This document shows, piece by piece, positions 32,057 through 39,866 of a DNA stretch of 64,000 nucleotides. This stretch comes from Nannocystis sp. RBIL2 (lineage in GTDB: Bacteria; Myxococcota_A; Polyangia; Nannocystales; Nannocystaceae). Each line of letters begins with the position of its first letter. Within the stretch, counting starts at the first letter, position 1. The position numbers were made by a program, and so were the translations under genes. Under the pieces are notes generated by a model. That model was not told where the DNA came from and ran no database searches. It saw only the letters and a list, made by a program, of their open reading frames with translations. The stretch lies in the NCBI RefSeq assembly GCF_026626745.1, contig NZ_JAPNJW010000002.1, positions 4,178,151-4,242,150 on the forward strand, given 5' to 3'.

Positions 32057-35020
32057 TTAAGGCCGCTTTGGAAGGGGAGATGACGCTGCGAGTGCGAAAA
32101 CATATGGCTCAGAGAGCACCAGTATCCTTTCGCATACGTTATGCGGCCATCGCCAACGCCAGAGCTCTGGAGGAGAGCTCCCGAGGGGCAGCGCTCTAGC
32201 TGTAAACCATGCGCTGAACCCGCCTTCCTCTTGTGAACAGTCTAGAACGCCCCCAGACTTAGAAAGACAACAAATCGAAAGGGGGTCCTCTTCACCCCCT
32301 GAACCGTCCGTCACATCCCACACCGCAAATGCATATCCCGAGTGCGACATCAGCGTAGCCATGAAGAACGAGCGGCCCCCAGCGTCCACGAGCCGTACCT
32401 CTTCAAAATAATGGCGACAGATGAGAGGAGGGCGAAGGACCTTGAAATCGCAGGCATCCAAAAAGAAAACCACATTTGCCCCAGGATCGAGAATGCAAAA
32501 AATCGCCAAGCACATCCTCCCGCCGAAGTGGCCCGGCTGGACCCGGTAGGGATTGCGCAAACCCATAATATAGTTCTCGGGGCGAATGATATCGAAAAAC
32601 GGGGTAGCCACAGATTTAATGATGTCGATGGAAGAGCAGGCCTGGCAACCATCTGGGCCTCGAAATAACATAAGCACATCCGGCTCGACTAAATACGCGC
32701 GCAGGAGTTTTCCTGCTTGATCGCTCCACATTGCAGCCGAATCTGGCCAAGCCAATTTTGAACTCGGCACTACCCAGGTATTGACGAGGTTGCGCTCGTG
32801 ATAGGCGTACCCGCTTCCGTCGCTAGACTCGATAAATACTTGCCATGACCCGCTCTCGGAAACGGCGCACCAGCGGGCGATGCGCTTCCCCGGACTTACC
32901 CTCCATTCCAACTCCGGCGTTGGGCCCACACCTCCCCATCGGTAGAGAAATTCTTGGCTTGAGGCCCCGAGTTTTCCTCCCACAAAACACATGCTGTCTG
33001 CGACCGTAGCCCTAGCTACAAATTTTCCGCCCTCGATGAAAACTTCACCATTTTTCTTCTGAACCATGATGGAGATTGCCGAACGATTTAGGCTTTCCTT
33101 TCGAGCCAGAGCGACAGCAGAAGTCACATGAGTGACGTCTGTCGAAGCCGCTCTCCCAGTGGCCAAATATCCTTGGCTCAGCGAGCACGGATCCAAGGCG
33201 ACCAGATTTGCACCCGCCTCGAAAATTCTCTCAAGATTCTCCAAAGCGTAATGACTTATCGGTCTGTCTACTCCAGGGCATCCGAAGCCAGCGAAAATAA
33301 TCGCTTCCCCACCATCAACGGCGCTGTGCATGCTCAATCCGTGCCGTTTCCCATAAGCTAAAACATCCCGAGGAATATCAGCGATATCCTGTGCCACCAT
33401 ACCGGCGACATCAAGATATCGCCGAAGTCGCTCTAGCGTGGCTGAATCGTGCAACTGTTTAGATGCAGCACATTTCCACTCTCGAATCTCCACCCTGTAT
33501 TTAGCGGGCACGAAACCCATTTGACCATACTTAAGCCTCAGTACAGACAGGGCAGCTTCGAGTTGAGATGCGGCATCGGCATCGCTTCGATATGCGTTAA
33601 CAGACTGCTCAATCAGACTTCCCGCAACTCTATCGCTCACTCCTTCGGCATTATTCCACAGTTGTTTGCCGGGCCCATTCTCCGACAATTTGCGGATCAT
33701 TTCGGCAGAGCGATTAATTGCCGCGACATCCAACGGACGACTCAGGTAGAACGCGGCCTGCATGTAGCCTGAGGCGGAAACAGGAGGCGCACCCCTAGTT
33801 TGATTTTGAATCTCGAGCGCTGCAAGGAGTTCGCTCCCAGAGGCAGTCCAAGAAAGTTGCTCCTCGAGTAGCAGGCGCAGATTCTCGGCTTTTTCAAAGG
33901 CGTCATCGAGGTTCGTAAGCACGTGGGTGAGCGCTTGGGTCCAAACATCCACATCCTTCTCCATTTCATCGACAACCTGAACAACGGTTTCCACATGCGC
34001 GTTAATCTGCCTGAGATAGGCTGCCAAGCCACTGCGAGAACTGACTAGAATTGGAATTCCGGCAGCAATAGCCTCAAGCCCGACCAGCCCGAATCCTTCC
34101 TCACGAGATGGCATCAGCACAACGGCAGCGCTTCGGATGTCATGTGCGACTGCATTCTCGTCGGCAGAGAAAGGGCGAAGTATAAATCGTGACGTTCGCG
34201 CCCCCGGAAGCATTGCAGATTCGATCAATTTTACAGCTGCGCGATCGGATGATTGAGCACCGCGGATGACTGCTATCGGTTCCCCCATTTCAGACGGCAA
34301 TTTAGTCCTGGAAACAGCCGCGGCTCCGATGTCAAATCCCTTGATTGAAGCATCCGAACCTCTGCCAAGCATTAAGCAATGACGCTCCGGCGGCGGAGTC
34401 CTAGCCGGGTTCCAAGGATGAAACTCGGTTGGAAGCCCTGGCATAAAATTATGCACATGGCACCGCGCAAGCGTTGCCATGTGTCGTTGAAGTAGCGGAC
34501 CCACGGCTGCCACCAGATCCGCAGAATCACAGTGTTCCAGCTCGACCTTCCTATGCTCATCTCCCTTATCCATGGACTTGGGGAACTCGCTGCGAATATG
34601 CGCAATTAACTCTGGACGCGTATGGACAAAATGAATGCGCCGACACTTGTGTGCGCTTGCGAGATCCTCAGCAATCTTGCCCGTGATTCGCCCATGCCCG
34701 ATTATGACGTCGGACGGATACTCCTGGGGTGAAGCCACCTCATCGAGGGTTTTTAGGCTGACGCCGTGAGCTGCTGCATCTTTGAACTCTGTTTCATTAT
34801 ACTTTTCGACAATGCATGTTACTTCGTGGTTGAGTCGTCGTAGCCCTAGGACGAGATACCGGTTGAACGTCGAGAGCCCGCCCTTCTCCGAACCCCAGCC
34901 GGTTCCGACACTAATAATGCGAAGCCGCTTGGCAGCGGTGGATCCACGAGGTGGGCCGACAGTCTCGTTCACAGACATGTGGAGGATGCTAGCACGCCCT
35001 CCTGGCCACGACACGGTCAT
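32057..35020 (-). CDS. Two-part glycosyltransferase (GT4-like) with unknown C-terminal region
   Basis: A 987-residue protein. Residues about 30-390 form a GT-B glycosyltransferase: TGWGSEKGGLSTFNRYLVLG at the N-lobe and EEGFGLVGLE with E308 and E316 as the EX7E sugar-nucleotide motif, followed by GIPILVSSRSG. Residues about 410-640 are helical and unassigned. Residues about 640-980 are Trp/Gly-rich, with spaced beta-like strands, possibly propeller-like. GC is near 50 percent (32 of 60 in one sampled line), against roughly 70 percent or more in neighbours, so it looks acquired. M15 (34978) is an alternative start. It is flanked by direct repeats (31549-31915 and 35191-35678). It may modify a surface glycan or act in a conflict system; neither is shown. 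Confidence 0.8.
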   Translation of the reverse strand: MTVSWPGGRASILHMSVNETVGPPRGSTAAKRLRIISVGTGWGSEKGGLSTFNRYLVLGLRRLNHEVTCIVEKYNETEFKDAAAHGVSLKTLDEVASPQEYPSDVIIGHGRITGKIAEDLASAHKCRRIHFVHTRPELIAHIRSEFPKSMDKGDEHRKVELEHCDSADLVAAVGPLLQRHMATLARCHVHNFMPGLPTEFHPWNPARTPPPERHCLMLGRGSDASIKGFDIGAAAVSRTKLPSEMGEPIAVIRGAQSSDRAAVKLIESAMLPGARTSRFILRPFSADENAVAHDIRSAAVVLMPSREEGFGLVGLEAIAAGIPILVSSRSGLAAYLRQINAHVETVVQVVDEMEKDVDVWTQALTHVLTNLDDAFEKAENLRLLLEEQLSWTASGSELLAALEIQNQTRGAPPVSASGYMQAAFYLSRPLDVAAINRSAEMIRKLSENGPGKQLWNNAEGVSDRVAGSLIEQSVNAYRSDADAASQLEAALSVLRLKYGQMGFVPAKYRVEIREWKCAASKQLHDSATLERLRRYLDVAGMVAQDIADIPRDVLAYGKRHGLSMHSAVDGGEAIIFAGFGCPGVDRPISHYALENLERIFEAGANLVALDPCSLSQGYLATGRAASTDVTHVTSAVALARKESLNRSAISIMVQKKNGEVFIEGGKFVARATVADSMCFVGGKLGASSQEFLYRWGGVGPTPELEWRVSPGKRIARWCAVSESGSWQVFIESSDGSGYAYHERNLVNTWVVPSSKLAWPDSAAMWSDQAGKLLRAYLVEPDVLMLFRGPDGCQACSSIDIIKSVATPFFDIIRPENYIMGLRNPYRVQPGHFGGRMCLAIFCILDPGANVVFFLDACDFKVLRPPLICRHYFEEVRLVDAGGRSFFMATLMSHSGYAFAVWDVTDGSGGEEDPLSICCLSKSGGVLDCSQEEGGFSAWFTARALPLGSSPPELWRWRWPHNVCERILVLSEPYVFALAASSPLPKRP

Positions 35021-35097
35021 GGTTCATGGCACTGCCTTGCCGAGCTCAGGGGCAAAACCCGGAAATGACCAAGAAAAGGCGGTTCGACATGGTCCAG

Positions 35098-35118
35098 GAC
35101 GTTGGCGACGCCAACGTC
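35098..35118. repeat. Short hairpin beside the glycosyltransferase gene
   Basis: GACGTTGGC and GCCAACGTC form a perfect 9-bp stem with a 3-base loop, 78 bases before the glycosyltransferase start. It is a candidate operator or terminator; there is no following T-run. Confidence 0.5.
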
Positions 35119-35190
35119 GGGGAGTGATCAACGGTAACCCCCCACGCGCCCGGACCAGCCTGAAGCCTCGCTAGGCGACCGGGGCCCAGC

Positions 35191-35678
35191 TCAGCCCCGC
35201 GGGCGCGGGCACTTGCCGGTGCCGGAGGCGCGGTTGTTGTCGACCCGGCATTCGTGCCACGCGTGCATCGGCATCGCGTCGTCGACCACCACCCACACCA
35301 CCGAGCTGCCGTCGACCACCCCGGGCGGCGGGTTCGGCAGCTCGAGCACCACCTCCTCGGCCTCGGCGGGGTACAGCACCTTGGTCGTCACCCCCATCCC
35401 GAGCGCCACCCCGCCGTTGTCCGGGTCGCCCTCGTAGAAGTACACCGGCACGCCGACCGGCACCGAAACCGCGCCGATGTTGCGCACGCGGGCCGTCAGC
35501 CCGTACGCCTCCGGCGCGCACTGCAGGCGCAGATCGACGATCAGGTCGGGCGCCGCGAACTCGCCCTCGGGCTGCACGTTCTGGCGGAAGTTGTTGAGCC
35601 GGGGCACCGTCCAGTTGGCGACCTCGACCGTCGAAATCACTCCGCTCTCCTCAGTATTCGTCACATGATACGTGTGTT
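35191..35678 (-). pseudogene. Cassette copy B: C-terminal part of an FG-GAP lipoprotein
   Basis: Minus-strand translation runs from HTYHVTNTEESGV through NWTVPRLNNFRQNVQPEGEF to CPRPRG and stop. It matches the lipoprotein at 39378-41748 over about 488 bases, longer than copy A. Upstream of HTYHVTN the match stops and no start or signal follows, so it is a 3' fragment. Its orientation is the same as copies A and C. Confidence 0.82.
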
Positions 35679-35791
35679 CGTGCCGTCCTGGATCTTCGAC
35701 CCCAGCCGTCGCCGTCGAGCGTGAACAAGGGCAGCGACGGGCCGGTCGCGCTGCGTGTAAGTTCGAGCGAGGACGTTCGTTGTCGGGGACC

Positions 35792-36685
35792 ATGAGAGGC
35801 CTTCTCGTCCTTGCCGGCATCACGTGGCTCGCCGGCTGCCCCCTCCCGTGCCCGCGCGGCACGCGTACTGACGGCGGCGACCAATGCGTCGACTTGAGGG
35901 TCCCGGAGCCGCCGCCCTCCCGGCTGACCCTCGTCAACGGCACCGGCGACCCGCTCGCGGTCAGCGTGCGCGTCTCCGAGCGGCCCTTGTTCTGCAGTGC
36001 CATCGGTGCCGACGAAGCGCCCGCCGTGATCGCAACCCTGTTTTCCCCCGCGGACGGCGGCTCCGCACCCGAGCGGTACGTCCGCGCGACGCGGCTCGGG
36101 GACGTGGCGAGCCAGGAGAGCTGGGAGTTCGAGACCGAAGCGCGCTGCAGCGCGCTTCGCATCTGGATCGGCGCCGAGCACGACGGCCACGATCTGATTG
36201 CGCGTACGAACGCGCGGCTCACCATCGTCCCGGGTTCAGGGCCAGGCACCTACACGATTCAGGGTGCCGACGAGGTGCACTCGGTGCCCCCGCCATTCTG
36301 CCCCACGATGATGCAGGGCCCCGAGCACATCCCTCTCACGACGCTGTGGTCGCACACGAAGCAAACGCTCGGCCTCGGCGAGCCCACCGGTCCAGTCTGT
36401 CTACTCGGTGACGCCCTCGTTCGTCCGACCACCTTGCAGCTGTGGAAGAGCGCTGACGAAATGACCGACGTTGCCCCGGGCACCACCGTGCGCTCCGTCC
36501 CGGCTTGCAGCAATTGTCGTGAAGAATACACGCTGCTCGGCGGCATCCGCCTGCTGGTCCCGCCGAGCAACTGGCGGATCGATCGCCGGATGTCCGACGC
36601 CGAAGAGCACGTCTTCTTCGACGCAGCGCTGGTGCAGGGCAACGGCCTCGGCGGGTTCGGCGGCGCGGTGGCACCTCCGCCGTAG
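35792..36685 (+). CDS. Hypothetical lipoprotein
   Basis: A 297-residue protein starting at the ATG at 35792, giving MRGLLVLAGITWLAGC with LAGC as lipobox; earlier in-frame codons lack a signal. It has a short Cys-rich segment (CPLPCPRGTRTDGGDQC) and then a beta-rich domain of unknown family. It begins 113 bases after cassette copy B and points away from it. Confidence 0.72.
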   Translation: MRGLLVLAGITWLAGCPLPCPRGTRTDGGDQCVDLRVPEPPPSRLTLVNGTGDPLAVSVRVSERPLFCSAIGADEAPAVIATLFSPADGGSAPERYVRATRLGDVASQESWEFETEARCSALRIWIGAEHDGHDLIARTNARLTIVPGSGPGTYTIQGADEVHSVPPPFCPTMMQGPEHIPLTTLWSHTKQTLGLGEPTGPVCLLGDALVRPTTLQLWKSADEMTDVAPGTTVRSVPACSNCREEYTLLGGIRLLVPPSNWRIDRRMSDAEEHVFFDAALVQGNGLGGFGGAVAPPP

Positions 36686-36864
36686 GCGAGCCTCGACTTG
36701 CGACCCCAGCGCTCGATGATCGCGGTCGCTCGACACCGAACCTATTGCGCCTGTCAAGCCCCTGGAGCGGGGACCCGAGCCCCGCCGGCACGGCGGCGAG
36801 CACCACAAGGGACGCGGGCCGGCCCCCCCACGACAGCGCGGCGGGACGTGGGTAGAGTCGAGCG

Positions 36865-37164
36865 ATGACCGTCCAGACAGCGCTCGTCTTCGTGGTGGTG
36901 GCCGCGTCGCTGCTCCTGTTCCTGCGCGCCGGCAAGCGCCTGGTGCCGGCGATCGCCCTGGGTGCGAGCGTCCTGGAGGCCCTGCTGGCGCTCCGGCTCG
37001 TCCAGCTGAGCCTCGCGGGCGTCCCCTTGGGCCTGATCCTCGGCGGCGCGCTCGCCGGCTGCGGCGCGCTGCTGTACCTGCGCGTGAGTCAGAAGCCGCA
37101 GATCGCCGCAGCGACCGTCATCGCCCTGGTCGGCGCGATGCAGGTGCTGGGGGTGGTCCTCTAG
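36865..37164 (+). CDS. Small integral membrane protein
   Basis: 99 residues, almost entirely hydrophobic in three spans (ALVFVVVAASLLLFLRAG, VPAIALGASVLEALLALRLV and IAAATVIALVGAMQVLGVVL). No family was recognised. Codon use matches the surrounding genes, which supports a real gene. Confidence 0.65.
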   Translation: MTVQTALVFVVVAASLLLFLRAGKRLVPAIALGASVLEALLALRLVQLSLAGVPLGLILGGALAGCGALLYLRVSQKPQIAAATVIALVGAMQVLGVVL

Positions 37165-37246
37165 GCGCGCCGCGAGCGCGGCCATAGCCGCGGCAGGAGC
37201 AGCGCCCCCGCCAGGGCGGCAGCGAGGACGCATTGTGCCTGGCCGC

Positions 37247-37486
37247 CTACACGTCGCGGCTGCACACGTAGAAGCTCATGTCGTCGCAATAGCTCCCGTG
37301 GCAGCGGACCCCGGTGATGAAGCGGTTCGCGCCCTCCGGATACGACAGCGCCCCGTCCTCTTCGGAGTAGCGGTCGGTCCATTCGCAGTCGGTGAGCGTG
37401 GCGGGCTGGCCGAGTGGGCGCGGGGTGGCCACCACCGATTCCCCGAACCCCTCAAGCACCGTGGCGAGCTGGACCTGTCTTTTATG
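37247..37486 (-). pseudogene. 3' fragment of a secreted-protein gene
   Basis: The minus frame reads VQLATVLEGFGESVVATPRP and then CEWTDRYSEEDGALSYPEG, ITGVRCHGSYCDDMSFYVC and stop. Paired Cys and the TGVRCHGSYCD motif look like the end of a secreted binding protein. The frame upstream is Arg-rich noise with no signal, so the 5' part is missing. Confidence 0.5.
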
Positions 37487-37539
37487 CGCCGGATGATGGG
37501 CTGCTGTTGGTCTTGTTGCGACCCCGTCCGCTCCTCTCG

Positions 37540-37890
37540 ACCACGACTGCCCCTCGCCCCGGTCGGGGCCTGATGATCGCCGGCGGCGTGGCGCTCGCGT
37601 GCAGTCTCTCGCTCGCCGGTGTGGCCACCTACACGGGTGCCGGTCTGCTCGAGACCCGCCGCGAAGCGCGTGCGCTTCACGACATGGTCGATGGCTATGC
37701 AACCGACCTGCAGTTCGCCCGGGACGCCATGCTCAGGCAGGACTACCAGCGCCATGGGACGCAGACCCTCGCGCTCGCGCTCGCCAGCGGCACGATGATG
37801 GTGGTCGGCGCCGTGTTGCTGGGCGTCGGCGGCAGGCGGCTCGCCCGGGCTCCGTCGCAGACGGCCCCTCCTCCCCGTTCCCGGCGGAGT
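37540..37890 (+). pseudogene. Fragment of a two-span membrane protein
   Basis: The plus frame reads PGRGLMIAGGVALACSLSLA, GARLL-like spacer residues, ALHDMVDGYATDLQFARDAM and MVVGAVLLGVGGRRLARAPS. It looks like the C-terminal half (two membrane spans around a helical loop) of a myxobacterial protein. No start codon with a sensible N-terminus precedes it, and the frame then runs into unrelated sequence. Confidence 0.5.
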
Positions 37891-37934
37891 TGCTTTCCGT
37901 GCGCGATTCTGAACCAATGCCCGGGAGGCCCCAG

Positions 37935-38000
37935 ATGTCCACCGCTCTCCGCGTGCTGCTCCCCCTCGCGCTCGCCTTCGTCACGCCGCCTACGATGGCG
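37935..38000 (+). pseudogene. 5' fragment with a signal peptide
   Basis: An ATG at 37935 opens MSTALRVLLPLALAFVTPPT, a good signal peptide. The following residues are lost at the junction with transposase-like sequence near 38040. Only the start of a gene remains. Confidence 0.4.
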
Positions 38001-38064
38001 ACGACAACGTCGAGGCGAGCCCGGCCCGGCGCAGCAGGGCGTCCCTCGCTGGAATCCGAGCAAT

Positions 38065-38301
38065 ATGCCGACCCGCCGCACCCAGATGCTCCTGGCCCGG
38101 TTGGGCAACCACCGGAAGATGTTCGCCTTCCTCTACCATCACCGCCACGAGATCTTCGACGACGCTTTTCAGGACCAACTCGAAACCATGTATCGAGACA
38201 GAGGCGAAGGCAAGGTGCCGGTGCCGCCGGCGCTGCTTGCGATGGCCGTGCTCCTGCAAGCTTATCATGGGGTTTCTGATCGCGACAGGGTCACCGAGTA
38301 G
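38065..38301 (+). pseudogene. Truncated IS1182-like transposase, N-terminal part
   Basis: MPTRRTQMLLARLGNHRKMF continues to AFQDQLETMYRDRGEGKVPV and PALLAMAVLLQAYHGVSD, the N-terminal domain seen in IS1182/IS5-group DDE transposases. It ends after 78 codons, far short of a full transposase, where a 20-bp tandem repeat begins. No DDE catalytic part remains, so it is inactive. Confidence 0.65.
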
Positions 38302-38350
38302 AGGAGCAGGTCACCGAGTAGAGTAATGAATCACCGAGTGGAGGAGCGGG
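38291..38350. repeat. Three 20-bp tandem units
   Basis: The unit TCACCGAGTAGAGGAGCAGG recurs at 38291, 38311 and 38331 with a few changes. It lies exactly at the broken end of the transposase remnant and supplies its stop codon. Confidence 0.8.
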
Positions 38351-38357
38351 CCGTTGC

Positions 38358-38681
38358 TTAGGGATTGATGCAGCAGCACTTCTTTGTGGGCCAATCACAG
38401 CCATCGCCCGTCATGTGAGAAAAGCCGCGGTCCCCGCAGTAGTCTCCACACTTTCCCGCCCAAAAGGCGTCGCAGCTGCTCGGGTGAAAACAGTTATCGT
38501 CGAGGCTCGGTTCTACCGGCGCGGCCAACGAACCGTCAACCGAATCGGTTTCCATGGGCGTGTCGCAAGCGAAGAAGACCTCGTCCTCGGGCTCGGGGGC
38601 CGCGACGTCGGGCGCGATGACGGCCATGGCGCCGACGAGAAGAGTCTGGAGGTAGTCTGCGATGGTGATGAGATTCAGCAT
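38358..38681 (-). CDS. Cysteine-rich secreted peptide with defensin-like cysteine pattern
   Basis: A 107-residue precursor from the ATG at 38681, with AAAGAGAAGACG upstream as ribosome site. Residues about 8-25 are hydrophobic (YLQTLLVGAMAVIAPD), then comes an acidic pro-region, then a C-terminal block with eight Cys. Six of them follow C-x7-C-x3-C-x12-C-x6-C-x-C, with a Gly two before the fourth Cys (GDGC). That is the CS-alpha-beta defensin signature with its gamma-core GXC. Myxobacterial defensin-like peptides are known (AdDLP of Anaeromyxobacter). Alternatives are a bacteriocin or a small structural secreted protein. There are no modification genes beside it. Confidence 0.6.
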   Translation of the reverse strand: MLNLITIADYLQTLLVGAMAVIAPDVAAPEPEDEVFFACDTPMETDSVDGSLAAPVEPSLDDNCFHPSSCDAFWAGKCGDYCGDRGFSHMTGDGCDWPTKKCCCINP

Positions 38682-38763
38682 GCTCGTCTTCTCTTTGTCG
38701 TTGAGTCGCGGCGCCGTCGGCCCATTGGCGTCGGCCCCGGCGCTTCCAATAATGCGGGGGCCC

Positions 38764-39377
38764 CTAGGGACCGTCCAGCGAGCGACCACGGATTTTGATG
38801 GTGTGTGTATCCCATGCCAGACTCATCAACACCCGAGTGCGGCCTTGCAGAGCTGACGTTCGGCGGCGAGACCCCCCCTCGACCTGGTCGCCGAGGCTCG
38901 CCTCGATCGCCTCGTCCTGGTCGCCGAGGCTCACCGCGACCTGGTCGCTGAGGCTCACCTCGATCGCCTCAACCTGGTCGCCGAGGCTCGTCTGGTCGCC
39001 GTGGCTCGCCTCGACCTGGTCGCCGAGACCAGATGTGTGGGGGAGCGGTCGGAGGCGCAGACTGCGGATCATCCGCTCGCCGGTCCCGGCGTTTCCTCGC
39101 GCGGATGATCCCGCCCTCCCGAAACCACAACGCTCGCCGATGCGAGCGTTGCGGTCGCCGTAGGTGACGAAGTTCCCGAGCGCGCTCGTGAACGTCATGC
39201 GGCTCTCGTTGCCGAAGAACTGCAGGGCGATGCTCTCGGGCATCGCCGTGGCCGACTTGCCGGACTGGTTGGCCTTGCGCCCGAGGCAGTGCTCGCGCAC
39301 GGCCTTGGCGCCGGCGTCGACCGAGGGGTAGTCGTCCTTGTCGGTGCAGTCGCAGCGGGCTCGGCGGACGCGCCGGT
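38764..39377 (-). other. Coding-like tail beyond the lipoprotein frameshift
   Basis: The shifted lipoprotein frame stays open for about 200 codons past the expected stop. It includes sensible stretches such as CDCTDKDDYPSVDAGAKAVR and PESIALQFFGNESRMTFTSA, so it may be the remains of another gene fused by chance in frame. It ends in SLGDQVEAIE-type repeats. No family was recognised. Confidence 0.35.
38883..39032. repeat. Short repeats coding SLGDQVEA-like units
   Basis: CCTGGTCGCCGAGGCTC recurs about six times between 38883 and 39032 at 33, 24, 33, about 18 and about 24 bases. On the minus strand it gives SLGDQVEAIE-type units with coiled-coil character. It is a degenerate minisatellite built from 9- to 15-base blocks. 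Confidence 0.65.
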
Positions 39378-39866
39378 TCAGCCCGGCGGGCGCGGGCACT
39401 TGCCCGTACCCGAGGCGCGGTTGTTGTCGACCCGGCATTCGTGCCACGCGTGCATCGGCATCGCGTCGTCGACCACCACCCCACACCACCGAGCTGCCGT
39501 CGACCACCCCGGGCGGCGGATTCGGCAGCTCGAGCACCACCTCCTCGGCCTCGGCGGGGTACAGCACCTTGGTCGTCACCCCCATCCCGAGCGCCACCCC
39601 GCCGTTGTCCGGGTCGCCCTCGTAGAAGTACACCGGCACCCCGACCGGCACGGAAGCCGCGCCGATGTTGCGCACGCGGGCCGTCAGCCCGTACGCCTCC
39701 GGCGCGCACTGCAGGCGCAGATCGACGATCAGGTCGGGCGCCGCGAACTCGCCCTCGGGCTGCACGTTCTGGCGGAAGTTGTTGAGCCGGGGCACCGTCC
39801 AGTTGGCGACCTCGACCTGCGGCGTCACCCCGCTCTCCTCCGTATTCGTCACATGATACGTGTGTT
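39378..39866 (-). repeat. Cassette copy C (within the full-length lipoprotein gene)
   Basis: This is the copy attached to a complete gene. It matches copy B over about 488 bases and copy A over about 367 bases, all on the minus strand. Differences are few, apart from the extra C at 39479-39482. Confidence 0.88.
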
